A stretch of DNA of 64,000 nucleotides, taken from assembly GCF_902497995.1 (NCBI RefSeq), contig NZ_CABVII010000018.1, positions 1-64,000 on the forward strand, written 5' to 3'. The notes under the pieces were generated by a model, which worked only from the letters and a program-made list of their open reading frames with translations, was not told where the DNA came from and searched no databases. Below are positions 1 through 8,637 of the stretch, in pieces. Position 1 is the first letter of the stretch; every line of letters begins with the position of its first letter. The stretch is from Pseudomonas fluorescens (GTDB taxonomy: Bacteria > Pseudomonadota > Gammaproteobacteria > Pseudomonadales > Pseudomonadaceae). A program made the translations under genes and the position numbers.

Positions 1-111
1 CACAATGAGTTCTCAGCCAAGCCGTTCAAGTGGAATAAAACAGCTGAAGCCATTATCAGCTCGGTACACAAGGCGAAGCTGAGCGTGATAAAAAATAAAT
101 TAATGAATTAG
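1..111 (+). pseudogene. IS630-family transposase, C-terminal end (cut by window edge)
   Basis: The first 37 codons are open and end in TAG at 109-111. The peptide contains PFKWNKTAEAII, which matches the conserved tail of IS630-family DDE transposases (PFxWxKTA). Only the tail is visible, so whether the element is complete upstream cannot be judged. The extra lysine-rich end (KAKLSVIKNKLMN) is unremarkable. The fragment is followed directly by the upstream region of the porin gene. Confidence 0.65.
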
Positions 112-129
112 CCGCTCAGGCCACTAGAG

Positions 130-158
130 CAGTTTTTCGCCAGGCGGAATACACATTT
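130..158 (+). promoter_or_regulatory. Copy 1 of a 29-bp operator-like repeat
   Basis: This segment is nearly the same as 1738-1766. Inside it, 133-151 is an imperfect 19-bp palindrome fitting TTTTYCRCCAGGCGGAAWA. It lies about 190 bp before the porin start, while the other copy lies about 85 bp before the MFS start. The shared site suggests one regulator controls both uptake genes; which regulator is unknown. Confidence 0.55.
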
Positions 159-263
159 ATTATTTTGATGGGTATTCAGTCTGGCGAGTGCAAACTATGC
201 TCCGCTGCGCTTGAACAGTTGAACTTCTCTTGTTCAAAAAGAAGTTGTCAGTTTCATTTAATA

Positions 264-277
264 GTACTCAAGAGTAC
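264..277 (+). promoter_or_regulatory. Perfect-arm inverted repeat upstream of the porin
   Basis: GTACTC-AA-GAGTAC has perfect 6-bp arms and lies about 70 bp before the porin ATG in an AT-rich stretch (followed by TATATAAG). Position and symmetry suit an operator next to a promoter. No matching perfect copy was found at the MFS promoter, so this is weaker evidence than the 29-bp repeat. Confidence 0.35.
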
Positions 278-345
278 GACTATATAAGCGTCTGCTATCG
301 CCTGCGCGTTTAAAAATAAAACCAATAATAGGAAACGTTAAGCCC

Positions 346-1683
346 ATGAAAAACTTTGCCAAGTGCACGGTTGCGGTCAGCTTTTGCCTGCTGGTTCCCG
401 GTCTTGCCAATGCCGCCAATGAACCTTTTGCCCAGGATTCGCGCTGGATGACCGGTGATTGGGGCGGGATGCGCAGTGACTGGCTGGACAAGGGGGTTGA
501 TATAGAGCTGGGTTACACCGGGGAGATGGCCGCCAATGCGCGCGGCGGTTATGACAAGGATCATACGGCTCGCTGGACCGAGCAATTTGCACTGGGCTTC
601 AGGGCCGACCTGCAAAAAATCCTTGGATGGGAAAACTCGAAGTTTCAGTTCACCGTCACCGAGCGTGACGGGCGCAACCTGACCAATGATCGCATCGCTG
701 ATCCGCGAGTGGGAGGTTACTCCTCGAGCCAGGAAGTTTATGGTCGCGGGCAAACCTGGCGCCTGACGCAAATGTGGCTCAGCAAGGGCTGGCTGCACGG
801 GGCGCTGGACGTGAAATTTGGCCGCTTCGACGAAGGCTCGGACTTTAACAGCTTCCCGTGCGACTTCCAGAGCACGCCATTTTGTGGCGCCCAGGCGGCG
901 AACTGGATTGGCGACATTTGGTACAACTGGCCTGTCAGCCAATGGGCCCTGCGCACACGCTACCAGTTCGCTCCCGAGTGGTATGCACAGATCGGGGTGT
1001 TCGAGCAGAACCCCTCGTTACTTGAAACCGGCAACGGTTTCAAACTCAGTGGCAGTGGCGCCAAAGGCGCGCTGATACCGGTTGAGTTGGTCTGGAGCCC
1101 CACGGTCAACGCACTGCCCGGAGAATATCGGCTGGGCTACTACAAGAGCACGGCCAACGCCGATGACGTACTGGAAGATCGCAATGGCAACCCCCAGCCC
1201 GCCACCGGCGATCAGTTCAAACAGCACTCGAGCCGTCACGGTTACTGGTTTGTCGCCCAGCAGCAATTGACCGCTCGCGACGGCGACAGCCGGCGCGGGC
1301 TTTCGGTGTTCGCCAACTTCACCGCGCACGACAAGGCCACCAGCCGGGTCGATCATTTCATTCAGGCAGGCATCGTTTACAAGGGACCGTTCGATGGCCG
1401 GCCAAAAGATGATCTAGGCGTGGGCATCGCTCAAGTCCATACCAACTCGGACTATCGCCAGCGAGCCCGCTTGCAGAACGAACAGAACGGCATTGCCGAT
1501 TACAAGGATCCGGCCTATCTGCCCCTGCAGTACAACGAAGTGAGCAGCGAGATTTATTACGGGTTCCACGTCACCAATTGGCTCACCGTGCGGCCCAACC
1601 TGCAGTATGTGAAATATCCCGGCGGTGTACGCGAAATCGACGCTGCAGTGATCGCCGGTCTCAAGGTCCAGGCGAAGTTCTAG
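346..1683 (+). CDS. oprB: OprB-family carbohydrate-selective porin
   Basis: A 445-residue outer-membrane protein with a clear signal peptide (residues 1-23, ending LANA). The mature N-terminus has the WMTGDWGGMRSDWLDKGVD block typical of OprB porins, and the chain ends in VQAKF with a terminal phenylalanine as expected for a beta-barrel. OprB porins pass monosaccharides across the outer membrane. It heads the sugar/cyclitol locus, so it probably admits the substrate of that pathway. GGAAA lies just upstream of the ATG. The next gene shares its 29-bp upstream repeat. Confidence 0.88.
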   Translation: MKNFAKCTVAVSFCLLVPGLANAANEPFAQDSRWMTGDWGGMRSDWLDKGVDIELGYTGEMAANARGGYDKDHTARWTEQFALGFRADLQKILGWENSKFQFTVTERDGRNLTNDRIADPRVGGYSSSQEVYGRGQTWRLTQMWLSKGWLHGALDVKFGRFDEGSDFNSFPCDFQSTPFCGAQAANWIGDIWYNWPVSQWALRTRYQFAPEWYAQIGVFEQNPSLLETGNGFKLSGSGAKGALIPVELVWSPTVNALPGEYRLGYYKSTANADDVLEDRNGNPQPATGDQFKQHSSRHGYWFVAQQQLTARDGDSRRGLSVFANFTAHDKATSRVDHFIQAGIVYKGPFDGRPKDDLGVGIAQVHTNSDYRQRARLQNEQNGIADYKDPAYLPLQYNEVSSEIYYGFHVTNWLTVRPNLQYVKYPGGVREIDAAVIAGLKVQAKF

Positions 1684-1694
1684 CCCGGCAATGA

Positions 1695-1730
1695 CCCCGC
1701 CACGATCAAAGGACCCGAACCTTGGCGGGG
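1695..1730 (+). terminator. Stem-loop after the porin gene
   Basis: CCCCGCCA (1695-1702) pairs with TGGCGGGG (1723-1730) a few bases after the porin stop. No U-tract follows, so it may be a weak terminator or an mRNA 3'-end stabiliser separating the porin from the transporter gene. Confidence 0.5.
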
Positions 1731-1737
1731 CTGACTA

Positions 1738-1766
1738 CAGTTTTCCACCAGGCGGAAAACACATTT
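1738..1766 (+). promoter_or_regulatory. Copy 2 of the 29-bp operator-like repeat
   Basis: Near-identical to 130-158. The core at 1741-1759 reads TTTTCCACCAGGCGGAAAA, a 19-bp palindrome of the form TTTTCCRCCWGGYGGAAAA. It lies between the porin stem-loop and the MFS start at 1851. Confidence 0.55.
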
Positions 1767-1850
1767 GCCGTAGAGGCATTTTTTTTCCGTTTCAATGGCA
1801 GTAGTCTCAATTCCACTGAGTGTACAAATAATTTCAATAAGGTTGACCTC

Positions 1851-3284
1851 ATGTCCAACAATCAAAATGCCTCCAGCGGTTCGTCGAAGATTCTTTGGCG
1901 TATCGCAGCCATCACCACCATGGGGTCGCTGGGATTTGGTTACGACACCGGCGTGATCTCCGGGGCGCTGCCGTTCATGACGCTTGATGTCAATCAAGGC
2001 GGCCTTGGCCTGACGCCCATGACGGAAGGGCTGGTGGCGTCCTCGCTGATATTTGGTGGCGCTTTCGGCGCACTGTTCGCCGGTCAATTATCCGACCGCT
2101 ATGGCCGCCTCGGTGTACTCAAGGCCCTGGCCATATTGTTTGCACTGGGGGCGCTGGGTACCGCTGTAGCGCCGGATATCTGGTCCATGGTCATCACCCG
2201 TTTCATCCTCGGTATTGCCGTTGGCGGTGCGTCATCGACCGTTCCGGTATTGATCGCCGAGTTGGCAGCGCCCAAGCACCGCGGTCGGCTGGTGTGTCAG
2301 AGCGAGTTGATGATCGTCTCCGGCCAGTGCCTGGCCTACATCACCAGCGCCGGTCTGGCGCACTTGTTCGACAGCCCGTTCATCTGGCGCTACATGCTCG
2401 CCATTGCGCTGGTCCCGGCAGTGCTGCTTTACGTCGGCATGCATTTCGTACCCACCTCGCCACGCTGGCTAGTCAGCAAAGGGCGTATCGCCGAGGCCAA
2501 GACCACCTTGGCCGGCATCCGGGACACCCAGCGCGAGGCGGACCGCGAGCTCAAGGAAATCATTGCCCAATGCAACGTCGAACGGCACCACAGCGGCGTG
2601 CTCGGCAAGCTCAACGAACCCTGGCTGCTCAAGCTGCTCGCCATTGGTATTGGCTTGGGCTTCGTTATCCAGTTCACCGGCGTCAATGCGTTCATGTACT
2701 ACACGCCGATGATTCTCAAAGAGACTGGCATGGGTACTAATGCCGCACTGGTCGCAACCATCGGCAATGGCGTGGTGTCGGTGATTGCCACCTTGATCGG
2801 CATGTGGGTGATCAACCGCATGGGCCGTCGCTCGATGCTGCTGCTGGGGCTGACCGTCGTGGTGCTGGCGCAGATCTTCCTCGGTGTCGTGCTCAACTTC
2901 ATGCCGCATTCGCTCGTGCAAAGTTACCTGGCGCTGTCCGGCGTGCTGGTGTTCCTGTTCTTCATGCAGATGTGCATCGGCCCGGTGTACTGGCTGCTGA
3001 TGTCGGAGCTGTTTCCGACTCACGCCCGGGGCTTGATGAATGGCATTTCAGTGAGCGTATTCTGGATCTTCAATGCCATTGTCGCCTTCGTCTTCCCCGT
3101 ACTGCTGAGTGTGATGGGCGGCATGACCTTCTTCCTGTTCGCCGTGGTGAACATCGGCTCGATCATCTTCTGCACCTTATGGTTGCCAGAAACCAAGGGA
3201 CTGACTCTGGAAGAAATCGAACAGCAGATGAAGCAGCGTTTCAGCGGGCGTAAATGGCGCGCTGTCGACGTCAAAGCGTATTGA
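1851..3284 (+). CDS. MFS sugar porter (sugar/inositol proton symporter)
   Basis: A 477-residue inner-membrane carrier of the sugar porter family. Visible family marks are GFGYDTGVISGALP in helix 1, SDRYGR at about residue 79, PTSPRWL after helix 6 and LPETKGLTLEEIE at the C-terminus. I use ATG 1851 rather than the longer reading from 1722, because the longer N-terminus runs through the operator-like repeat and lacks family character. The family includes inositol (IolT-like) and xylose/galactose carriers; the neighbouring IolG-like dehydrogenase favours a polyol or cyclitol. It gives the locus a second uptake route beside the ABC importer. Confidence 0.87.
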   Translation: MSNNQNASSGSSKILWRIAAITTMGSLGFGYDTGVISGALPFMTLDVNQGGLGLTPMTEGLVASSLIFGGAFGALFAGQLSDRYGRLGVLKALAILFALGALGTAVAPDIWSMVITRFILGIAVGGASSTVPVLIAELAAPKHRGRLVCQSELMIVSGQCLAYITSAGLAHLFDSPFIWRYMLAIALVPAVLLYVGMHFVPTSPRWLVSKGRIAEAKTTLAGIRDTQREADRELKEIIAQCNVERHHSGVLGKLNEPWLLKLLAIGIGLGFVIQFTGVNAFMYYTPMILKETGMGTNAALVATIGNGVVSVIATLIGMWVINRMGRRSMLLLGLTVVVLAQIFLGVVLNFMPHSLVQSYLALSGVLVFLFFMQMCIGPVYWLLMSELFPTHARGLMNGISVSVFWIFNAIVAFVFPVLLSVMGGMTFFLFAVVNIGSIIFCTLWLPETKGLTLEEIEQQMKQRFSGRKWRAVDVKAY

Positions 3285-3362
3285 GAACTGCCATTGCACA
3301 GGCCGGCGCCCCACTTCAAAAGCCGGCCGGCCTTCAAGAATAACGACCAAGGATTTCCCATC

Positions 3363-4259
3363 ATGACTGCTTACCTGGACACCGACATCGCCATTGGCGG
3401 CCTTTTCGAAGAGGAACATTCCGCCGAAATCGTCAATGCCCGAATCTCTGCCGACGCCAACCCGCGCCTGGCGCAAGTCATGGCGGTACTGACCCGGCAT
3501 TTGCATGCAGCCATCAAGGAAATCGAGCCAACTCACGATGAGTGGTTCAAGGCCATCGAGTTCCTGACCCAGACCGGCCAGATGTGCACCGACTGGCGTC
3601 AGGAGTACATCCTGCTGTCGGATGTGCTGGGGGCGACCATGCTGGTCGACGCGATCAACCATCGCCGGCCAAAAGGCGCGACGCCCAATACCATTCTCGG
3701 TCCGTTCTACGTGGCCAATGCGCCGCACTACGAAAACGGCGCGAACATCTGCCTTGACGGCAAAGGCGAGCCGACGCTTGTCAGCGGGCGGGTACTGGAT
3801 ACGAACGGCCAACCGATTGCCGGCGCGACCCTGGATATCTGGCAGACCAATGACGATGGCTTCTACGACGTGCAGCAGAAAGGCGTGCAACCGGAATACA
3901 ACCTGCGCGGGCTGTTCACCACCGATGCCGATGGCTACTACGCGTTCCGCACGGTTAAGCCGCGCCATTACCCGATCCCGGCCGACGGTCCCGTAGGCAA
4001 GCTGCTGGGGGATTTGGGTCGGCACCCGAACCGCGCAGCGCATCTGCATTTCATCGTCACCGCCAACGGTTACGACCAGGTCATCACCCACATCTTCACG
4101 CCCGACTGCCAGTACTTGCACGAGGACACCGTGTTTGGCGTGAAGAAAGAATTGATTGCCGAGTTCACCACTCAAAGCGATCCGGCAGTCGCTGAACGCT
4201 ACGACTTGCCCGTGCCGTTCCTGGCGGTCAATTGGGACTTTGTCCTGACCCCGGCCTGA
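3363..4259 (+). CDS. Intradiol ring-cleavage dioxygenase (hydroxyquinol/catechol 1,2-dioxygenase type)
   Basis: A 298-residue protein with the N-terminal dimerisation part followed by the dioxygenase core starting at TILGPFYVANAP. The non-haem Fe(III) ligands seem intact: Tyr in GFYDVQ, Tyr in RHYPIP and the two His of AHLHF. The family opens catechol or hydroxyquinol rings between the hydroxyls using O2. Length suits hydroxyquinol 1,2-dioxygenases. Start is ATG 3363; the upstream extension crosses a GGCCGGC/GCCGGCC hairpin (3301-3328). It is odd to find it inside a sugar/cyclitol operon with no maleylacetate reductase nearby. Its substrate is therefore probably an aromatic formed by dehydration of a cyclitol or related compound (inference). 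Confidence 0.87.
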   Translation: MTAYLDTDIAIGGLFEEEHSAEIVNARISADANPRLAQVMAVLTRHLHAAIKEIEPTHDEWFKAIEFLTQTGQMCTDWRQEYILLSDVLGATMLVDAINHRRPKGATPNTILGPFYVANAPHYENGANICLDGKGEPTLVSGRVLDTNGQPIAGATLDIWQTNDDGFYDVQQKGVQPEYNLRGLFTTDADGYYAFRTVKPRHYPIPADGPVGKLLGDLGRHPNRAAHLHFIVTANGYDQVITHIFTPDCQYLHEDTVFGVKKELIAEFTTQSDPAVAERYDLPVPFLAVNWDFVLTPA

Positions 4260-4314
4260 TTAAACGACAACTGTTAGCGACCGTCCTCAAACCACTCACT
4301 CGAAAGTGATCGTC

Positions 4315-5196
4315 ATGCCAAATAACAATGTTGAACTGCTTGCTGCTTATTGGACCCTCGCTGGCGATACCTACCCCGGCGCTCCCAGCGAAATCAGCCC
4401 GTTCTCCCTGCAGGAGCGTGCGCAAGCCGCCGCGAAAGCCGGTTGGAGGGGTATGGGTTTCGTCCATGCCGACCTGCTGCACAACGTCGACAAGCTGGGC
4501 ATTTCAACGGTGCGCAACATTCTCCAGGACAACGGCATCAAACATGTTGAAGTCGAGTTCCTGACCGACTGGCACCTGGATGGAGAGCGCCGTGCGGCGT
4601 CGGACAAAATGCGCGACGAGCTGCTGGAAATTGGCGGCGAACTGGGCGCGCGCAGTCTCAAGGTCGCTGGCGGTCTGTTCGAGGACGGGCCACCGGATGT
4701 ATCGCGCATGCGTGAAACCTTTGCCCTGTTATGCGATCGGGCTCAACCTTTCGGCGTCAACGTGGTGATCGAGTTCCTGCCGTTTTCCAGCGTCTGCACC
4801 ATCGACCGCGCCATTGCCGTGACCGAGAACGTGCGCCCTAACGGTGGACTTCTGGTGGACACCTGGCACGTCGCGCGTGGCGGCATGAGCTTCGATGAAA
4901 TCGCCAAGATTCCCCTGGAGCTGATCAAGTCCATCGAGCTGGATGACGCCAATCACGCCATCGTCGAAACCCTGTTCAACGACTCCACGCACCACCGCCA
5001 ACTCTGTGGCGAAGGTGCATTGGATGTACCGGCATTCATCCAGCAGGTGGTCAATGTCGGCTACCGCGGGCCTTGGGGTGTCGAGCTGATTTCTGCCGAA
5101 TTGCGCAAGCTGCCGTTGGAAGTGGCGGCAAAGAGAGCCTTTGACACAACGCTCGCACAATTCGAAGGCATTAAATTCCCTGAGCTGAAGCGCTGA
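4315..5196 (+). CDS. Sugar phosphate isomerase/epimerase-type TIM-barrel protein
   Basis: A 293-residue AP-endonuclease-2/xylose-isomerase-like TIM barrel. Metal-binding acidic and His positions appear in VVIEFLPF, LLVDTWH and WGVELIS. Relatives include IolE (2-keto-myo-inositol dehydratase), IolI and 3-dehydroshikimate dehydratases. Given the dioxygenase next door, a dehydratase role on a keto-cyclitol is attractive but unproven. ATG 4315 is chosen over in-frame GTG 4306 because CGAAAG sits at a proper distance from the ATG. Confidence 0.8.
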   Translation: MPNNNVELLAAYWTLAGDTYPGAPSEISPFSLQERAQAAAKAGWRGMGFVHADLLHNVDKLGISTVRNILQDNGIKHVEVEFLTDWHLDGERRAASDKMRDELLEIGGELGARSLKVAGGLFEDGPPDVSRMRETFALLCDRAQPFGVNVVIEFLPFSSVCTIDRAIAVTENVRPNGGLLVDTWHVARGGMSFDEIAKIPLELIKSIELDDANHAIVETLFNDSTHHRQLCGEGALDVPAFIQQVVNVGYRGPWGVELISAELRKLPLEVAAKRAFDTTLAQFEGIKFPELKR

Positions 5197-5256
5197 ATCA
5201 CGCTGACGTTTCGCTCAACTACACCATCGAACAATAGAGTTTCAAGGAGATAACAA

Positions 5257-6252
5257 ATGGTAGGTATCGCAGTTCTCGGCGCCGGTCGTATCGGCAAGAT
5301 TCACGCAGCCAACGTGGCTGCCAGCAAGTTCGCCAAACTGGTAGTCGTGGCGGATCCGTTCGCCGATGCCGCTCAGAGCCTGGCCGATGCCTTCGGCACC
5401 GAAGCCATGCTCGACTGCGAAGCGGCGATCGATCGTGATGATGTCCAGGCCATCGTCATCGGCACCCCGACCCACACCCATATCAGCCTGATGCTGCGCG
5501 CCGTGCGCCAGGGCAAGGCGGTGCTGTGCGAGAAGCCGATCGACCTGGACATGGCCAAGAGCCTGGCCGCGGTGGAAGAGGTGGAGCGCCTCAATGGTCG
5601 GGTCATGCTGGCGTTCAACCGTCGCTTCGAGTCTACGTTCGCCGAAATGCGCGCGGCCATCGATGCCGGCGATATCGGCGAAGTGCGCCAGGTGATCATC
5701 AGCAGCCGCGACCCTGGTCTGGCGCCTGAAGACTACATCCAGCATTCCGGTGGCATTTTCCGCGACATGACCATCCACGACCTCGACATCGGCCGTTGGT
5801 TGCTGGGCGAGGAGCCGGTCGAACTGACCGCCATCGGCAGCCGCCTGATCGATCCGCAGATGATGGAAAAATACGACGACTACGACACCGCGATGGTGCA
5901 GATGCAGACGGCATCGGGCAAACAGTGCCATATCAACAACTGCCGCCAGGCGGTCTATGGTTACGACCAGCGCATCGAAGTGTTCGGCTCCAAAGGCATG
6001 CTGCAGATGGATAACCTGCGCCCGACCACCATCCGTCGCTGGAACCAGGATGTCACCGATGCGCGCGAACCCCTGCTGAACTTCTTCCTCGAGCGTTACC
6101 AGCAAGCCTACAAAACCGAGCTCGATGCCTATATCGACGCGCTGGTGAAGGGCACTCCGATGCCGACCACCGTGCAGGATGGCCTCAAGGCGCTGCAGCT
6201 GGCCGATGCCGCTGTGGAATCGGTGAAGACCGGGCGCGCGGTCAGGCTCTGA
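5257..6252 (+). CDS. Gfo/Idh/MocA oxidoreductase, inositol 2-dehydrogenase-like
   Basis: A 331-residue NAD(P)-dependent dehydrogenase. The Rossmann glycine motif GAGRIGKIHAAN opens the chain and the family catalytic lysine is in CEKPIDLDM. The overall look (RRFESTFAEMRAAI, GGIFRDMTIHDLDI) is that of IolG-type myo-inositol 2-dehydrogenases. It would oxidise a ring or sugar hydroxyl to a ketone as the first step of the pathway. An excellent AAGGAGATAACA ribosome site precedes the ATG. Exact substrate cannot be fixed from sequence. Confidence 0.85.
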   Translation: MVGIAVLGAGRIGKIHAANVAASKFAKLVVVADPFADAAQSLADAFGTEAMLDCEAAIDRDDVQAIVIGTPTHTHISLMLRAVRQGKAVLCEKPIDLDMAKSLAAVEEVERLNGRVMLAFNRRFESTFAEMRAAIDAGDIGEVRQVIISSRDPGLAPEDYIQHSGGIFRDMTIHDLDIGRWLLGEEPVELTAIGSRLIDPQMMEKYDDYDTAMVQMQTASGKQCHINNCRQAVYGYDQRIEVFGSKGMLQMDNLRPTTIRRWNQDVTDAREPLLNFFLERYQQAYKTELDAYIDALVKGTPMPTTVQDGLKALQLADAAVESVKTGRAVRL

Positions 6253-6300
6253 GCTTGAACGGTCATTCGCTATCTCGGACTCGAACACCTGGAGAACATC

Positions 6301-7392
6301 ATGTCTTACAAGCTTGAGAGTGGCGCCACCATTGGTGTGGCCTGCCTGGGGATTACCCACCCACACACGTCGGGCCGCGTCAAAGCCTTCAAGCGCATAC
6401 CCGGCGTGCAGTTCCTTGGCGCCTACGACGACAGCCCTCTGCTGGCACCGTTCTGCGATGCGCTGGAATTGCAGGCGCGCAGCAAGGAAGAAATCCTCGC
6501 CGACCCGAACGTGCATGTGGTGCTGGTGCACCCCAAGAGCTACCTGATGGCCGACTGGACCATCGAAGCGCTGGAGGCCGGCAAGGCAGTACTTTGCGAA
6601 AAACCGGCGGGCCGCGGCACCATCGATACCACCCGCATCGTCGAAGCGGTCGAGCGCACCGGCGGGTTGTTCCAGGTCGGCTACTGCTGGCGCTACGCGC
6701 CGTCGGTGGAAAAAATGCAGCAGGTGCTGCAAAGCGGTGAAATCGGCAAGGTCCTGCAGGTTCGCGCGCACGCCGGCTGCTCCCACGACGAGGCCGACAC
6801 CAACCACATGAAGCAACCGGGCGACCGTGGCGGTGCCTTTTATGTGATCGGCTGTCACACCATCGACCGTCTGCTGCTGCACTTCGGCATGCCAAAATCG
6901 GTCAATGCGCGGATTAGCAAATTCGCCGGGCAGATGAGCGATTCGGCGCGCGAAGACGCAGCGGGTGCGGTACTCAACTACGATGATAAGTTGATCACCA
7001 TCGATTTCATGTCCTGGGACCCGATGCCCTGGACCGAGAGTTGGGACATTACCGCCTACGGTACTCACGGGGTGATGCATTCCACGCCGATGCCGGCGTC
7101 GTACAAGCTGTACCACGATGGCAAGAATGGCCATCAGCAAGGCTGGACGCACTGGAACGAGAACAGCTTTCCGGAGATCTGGGCGGTGCGCAAAACCGTC
7201 TATTCCCCGGAAATCGCCGAGATCGGCAACCCGGTGTATTTCGATCGCGAAGCCGCTGCCTTTGTCCAGTCGTTGCGCACTGGCAGTCCTTCGACGGTAC
7301 CCGCCAGCCAGGCACATAACATCAACGTGATACTCGAAGCGTTGTTCGAGTCCGCTGAATTGAATGGCCAGGAAGTCAACCTGGCTGGATAG
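6301..7392 (+). CDS. Second Gfo/Idh/MocA-family oxidoreductase
   Basis: A 363-residue paralogue-type dehydrogenase lying 48 bp after the first one. It shows GVACLGITHPHTSGRV at the N-terminus in place of a classical GxGxxG, and CEKPAGRGT with the catalytic lysine near residue 100. GCSHDEADTNHMK and GCHTIDRLLLHFG follow the usual substrate-domain pattern. Two distinct family members in one operon usually act on successive intermediates or on epimers. The unusual nucleotide-binding turn is worth noting. Confidence 0.8.
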   Translation: MSYKLESGATIGVACLGITHPHTSGRVKAFKRIPGVQFLGAYDDSPLLAPFCDALELQARSKEEILADPNVHVVLVHPKSYLMADWTIEALEAGKAVLCEKPAGRGTIDTTRIVEAVERTGGLFQVGYCWRYAPSVEKMQQVLQSGEIGKVLQVRAHAGCSHDEADTNHMKQPGDRGGAFYVIGCHTIDRLLLHFGMPKSVNARISKFAGQMSDSAREDAAGAVLNYDDKLITIDFMSWDPMPWTESWDITAYGTHGVMHSTPMPASYKLYHDGKNGHQQGWTHWNENSFPEIWAVRKTVYSPEIAEIGNPVYFDREAAAFVQSLRTGSPSTVPASQAHNINVILEALFESAELNGQEVNLAG

Positions 7393-7449
7393 CGACTTGT
7401 AGCTCTTCAGGCGAAAGCTGCGAAGACGAAAACTCCGTAGGCGAAATGA

Positions 7450-7482
7450 CCCCGCCGGCTCTGTAAACAGAGCCGGAAGGGG
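7450..7482 (+). terminator. Strong intergenic hairpin before the ABC importer genes
   Basis: CCGGCTCTGT (7455-7464) pairs perfectly with ACAGAGCCGG (7467-7476), and flanking CCCC/GGGG can extend the stem. No U-tract follows. It lies 45 bp before the binding-protein gene and could be a partial terminator or an mRNA stabiliser that sets binding-protein levels apart from the dehydrogenases. Confidence 0.55.
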
Positions 7483-7527
7483 ATTTGCATCCCCGAGAAA
7501 TGCCAACAACAAAAAAAAGAGGACACC

Positions 7528-8598
7528 ATGCACAAGATCATCAAGGTTGCCGCGGCAGTAGTGTTGGGCCTGGCCGTCAGTGCCTGCGACAAAACCGAAA
7601 ACAGCACCAAGGGTACCATTGGCATTGCCATGCCCTCGAAAACCGAAGCGCGCTGGGTGTCGGACGGTAGCAGCATCGTCGACTCGCTGAAGAAACTCGG
7701 TTACGACACTGACTTGCAGTATGCCCAGTACGAAGCGCCGACCCAGCTGTCGCAAATCGAAAACATGATGGTCAAGGGCATCAAGGGACTGATCGTCGCG
7801 CCCATCGATGGCACGACCATGGCCGATGTGCTCAAGCAGGCCAAGGAAAAAGGCATCAAGGTCATTTCCTATGACCGGCTGATTCGCAACACCAAGGATT
7901 TCGACTACTACGTCACCTTCGATAACTACCGCACCGGCGTGTTGCAGGGGCAGTCCATCGTCGACAAGTTGCAACTCAAACAGGGCAAGGGCCCGTTCAA
8001 CCTGGAAATCTTCGCCGGCTCCACCGACGACAACAACGCCCATGTGGTGTACGCGGGGGTGATGTCGCAGCTCAAACCCTACATCGACAGCGGCAAGCTG
8101 GTCATTCGCAGCGGCCAGCAATCCATCGACAAAGTGGCCACTCCAAACTGGGACGGCGCCCAGGCCCAGGCGCGCATGGATAACCTGCTCAGCGCCTTCT
8201 ACGGCACCGCTCACCTGGATGCGGTACTGGCCATGAACGATCAGATCGCCAATGGCGTGGTGTCTTCATTGCGCGGTGTGGGCTATGGCACGGGCAAGGC
8301 GGCGATGCCGATCGTGACCGGGCAGGACGCGGAGATTTCCAGCATCAAGTCGATCATTCGCGGCGACCAGTCCTCGACCATTTTCAAGGACACCCGCGCC
8401 CTCGCCGAAGCCGCCGCGCAGATGATAGACGCGTCCTTGACCGGCAAGACCGTCGTGGTCAACGACAGCACCTCCTACGACAACGGCAGCATGATCGTGC
8501 CGACTCAATTGCTGACCCCGCAACTGGTCGATGGCGACAACTGGCAGAAAGTCCTCGTCGATGACACCAAGTTCTACACCCCGGAGCAGTTGCGTTAA
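7528..8598 (+). CDS. chvE: ChvE-type sugar ABC transporter substrate-binding protein
   Basis: A 356-residue periplasmic protein of the type I sugar-binding fold. The N-terminus has a lipobox-like LAVSAC (Cys at about residue 22), so it may be lipid-anchored. GIAMPSKTEARWVSDG, IAP/VAPIDGTTMADVLKQAK and SYDRLIRNTKDFDYYVTFDN closely follow the ChvE pattern. ChvE proteins bind aldoses and sugar acids such as arabinose, galactose, glucose or galacturonate. GAGGACACC is the ribosome site. It forms an operon with the following ATPase and permease. Confidence 0.85.
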   Translation: MHKIIKVAAAVVLGLAVSACDKTENSTKGTIGIAMPSKTEARWVSDGSSIVDSLKKLGYDTDLQYAQYEAPTQLSQIENMMVKGIKGLIVAPIDGTTMADVLKQAKEKGIKVISYDRLIRNTKDFDYYVTFDNYRTGVLQGQSIVDKLQLKQGKGPFNLEIFAGSTDDNNAHVVYAGVMSQLKPYIDSGKLVIRSGQQSIDKVATPNWDGAQAQARMDNLLSAFYGTAHLDAVLAMNDQIANGVVSSLRGVGYGTGKAAMPIVTGQDAEISSIKSIIRGDQSSTIFKDTRALAEAAAQMIDASLTGKTVVVNDSTSYDNGSMIVPTQLLTPQLVDGDNWQKVLVDDTKFYTPEQLR

Positions 8599-8637
8599 GG
8601 CAACCCTCGATCGGTGCAGGCTGGCAGGAGAGAAGAA

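Noticed and set aside
5242-8214. Very long minus-strand open frame (990 codons) opposite the dehydrogenase and binding-protein genes
   Set aside because: It is antisense to three well-supported genes, has His/Asp/Gly-rich low-complexity composition and no family motif; GC-rich third positions create such shadow frames.
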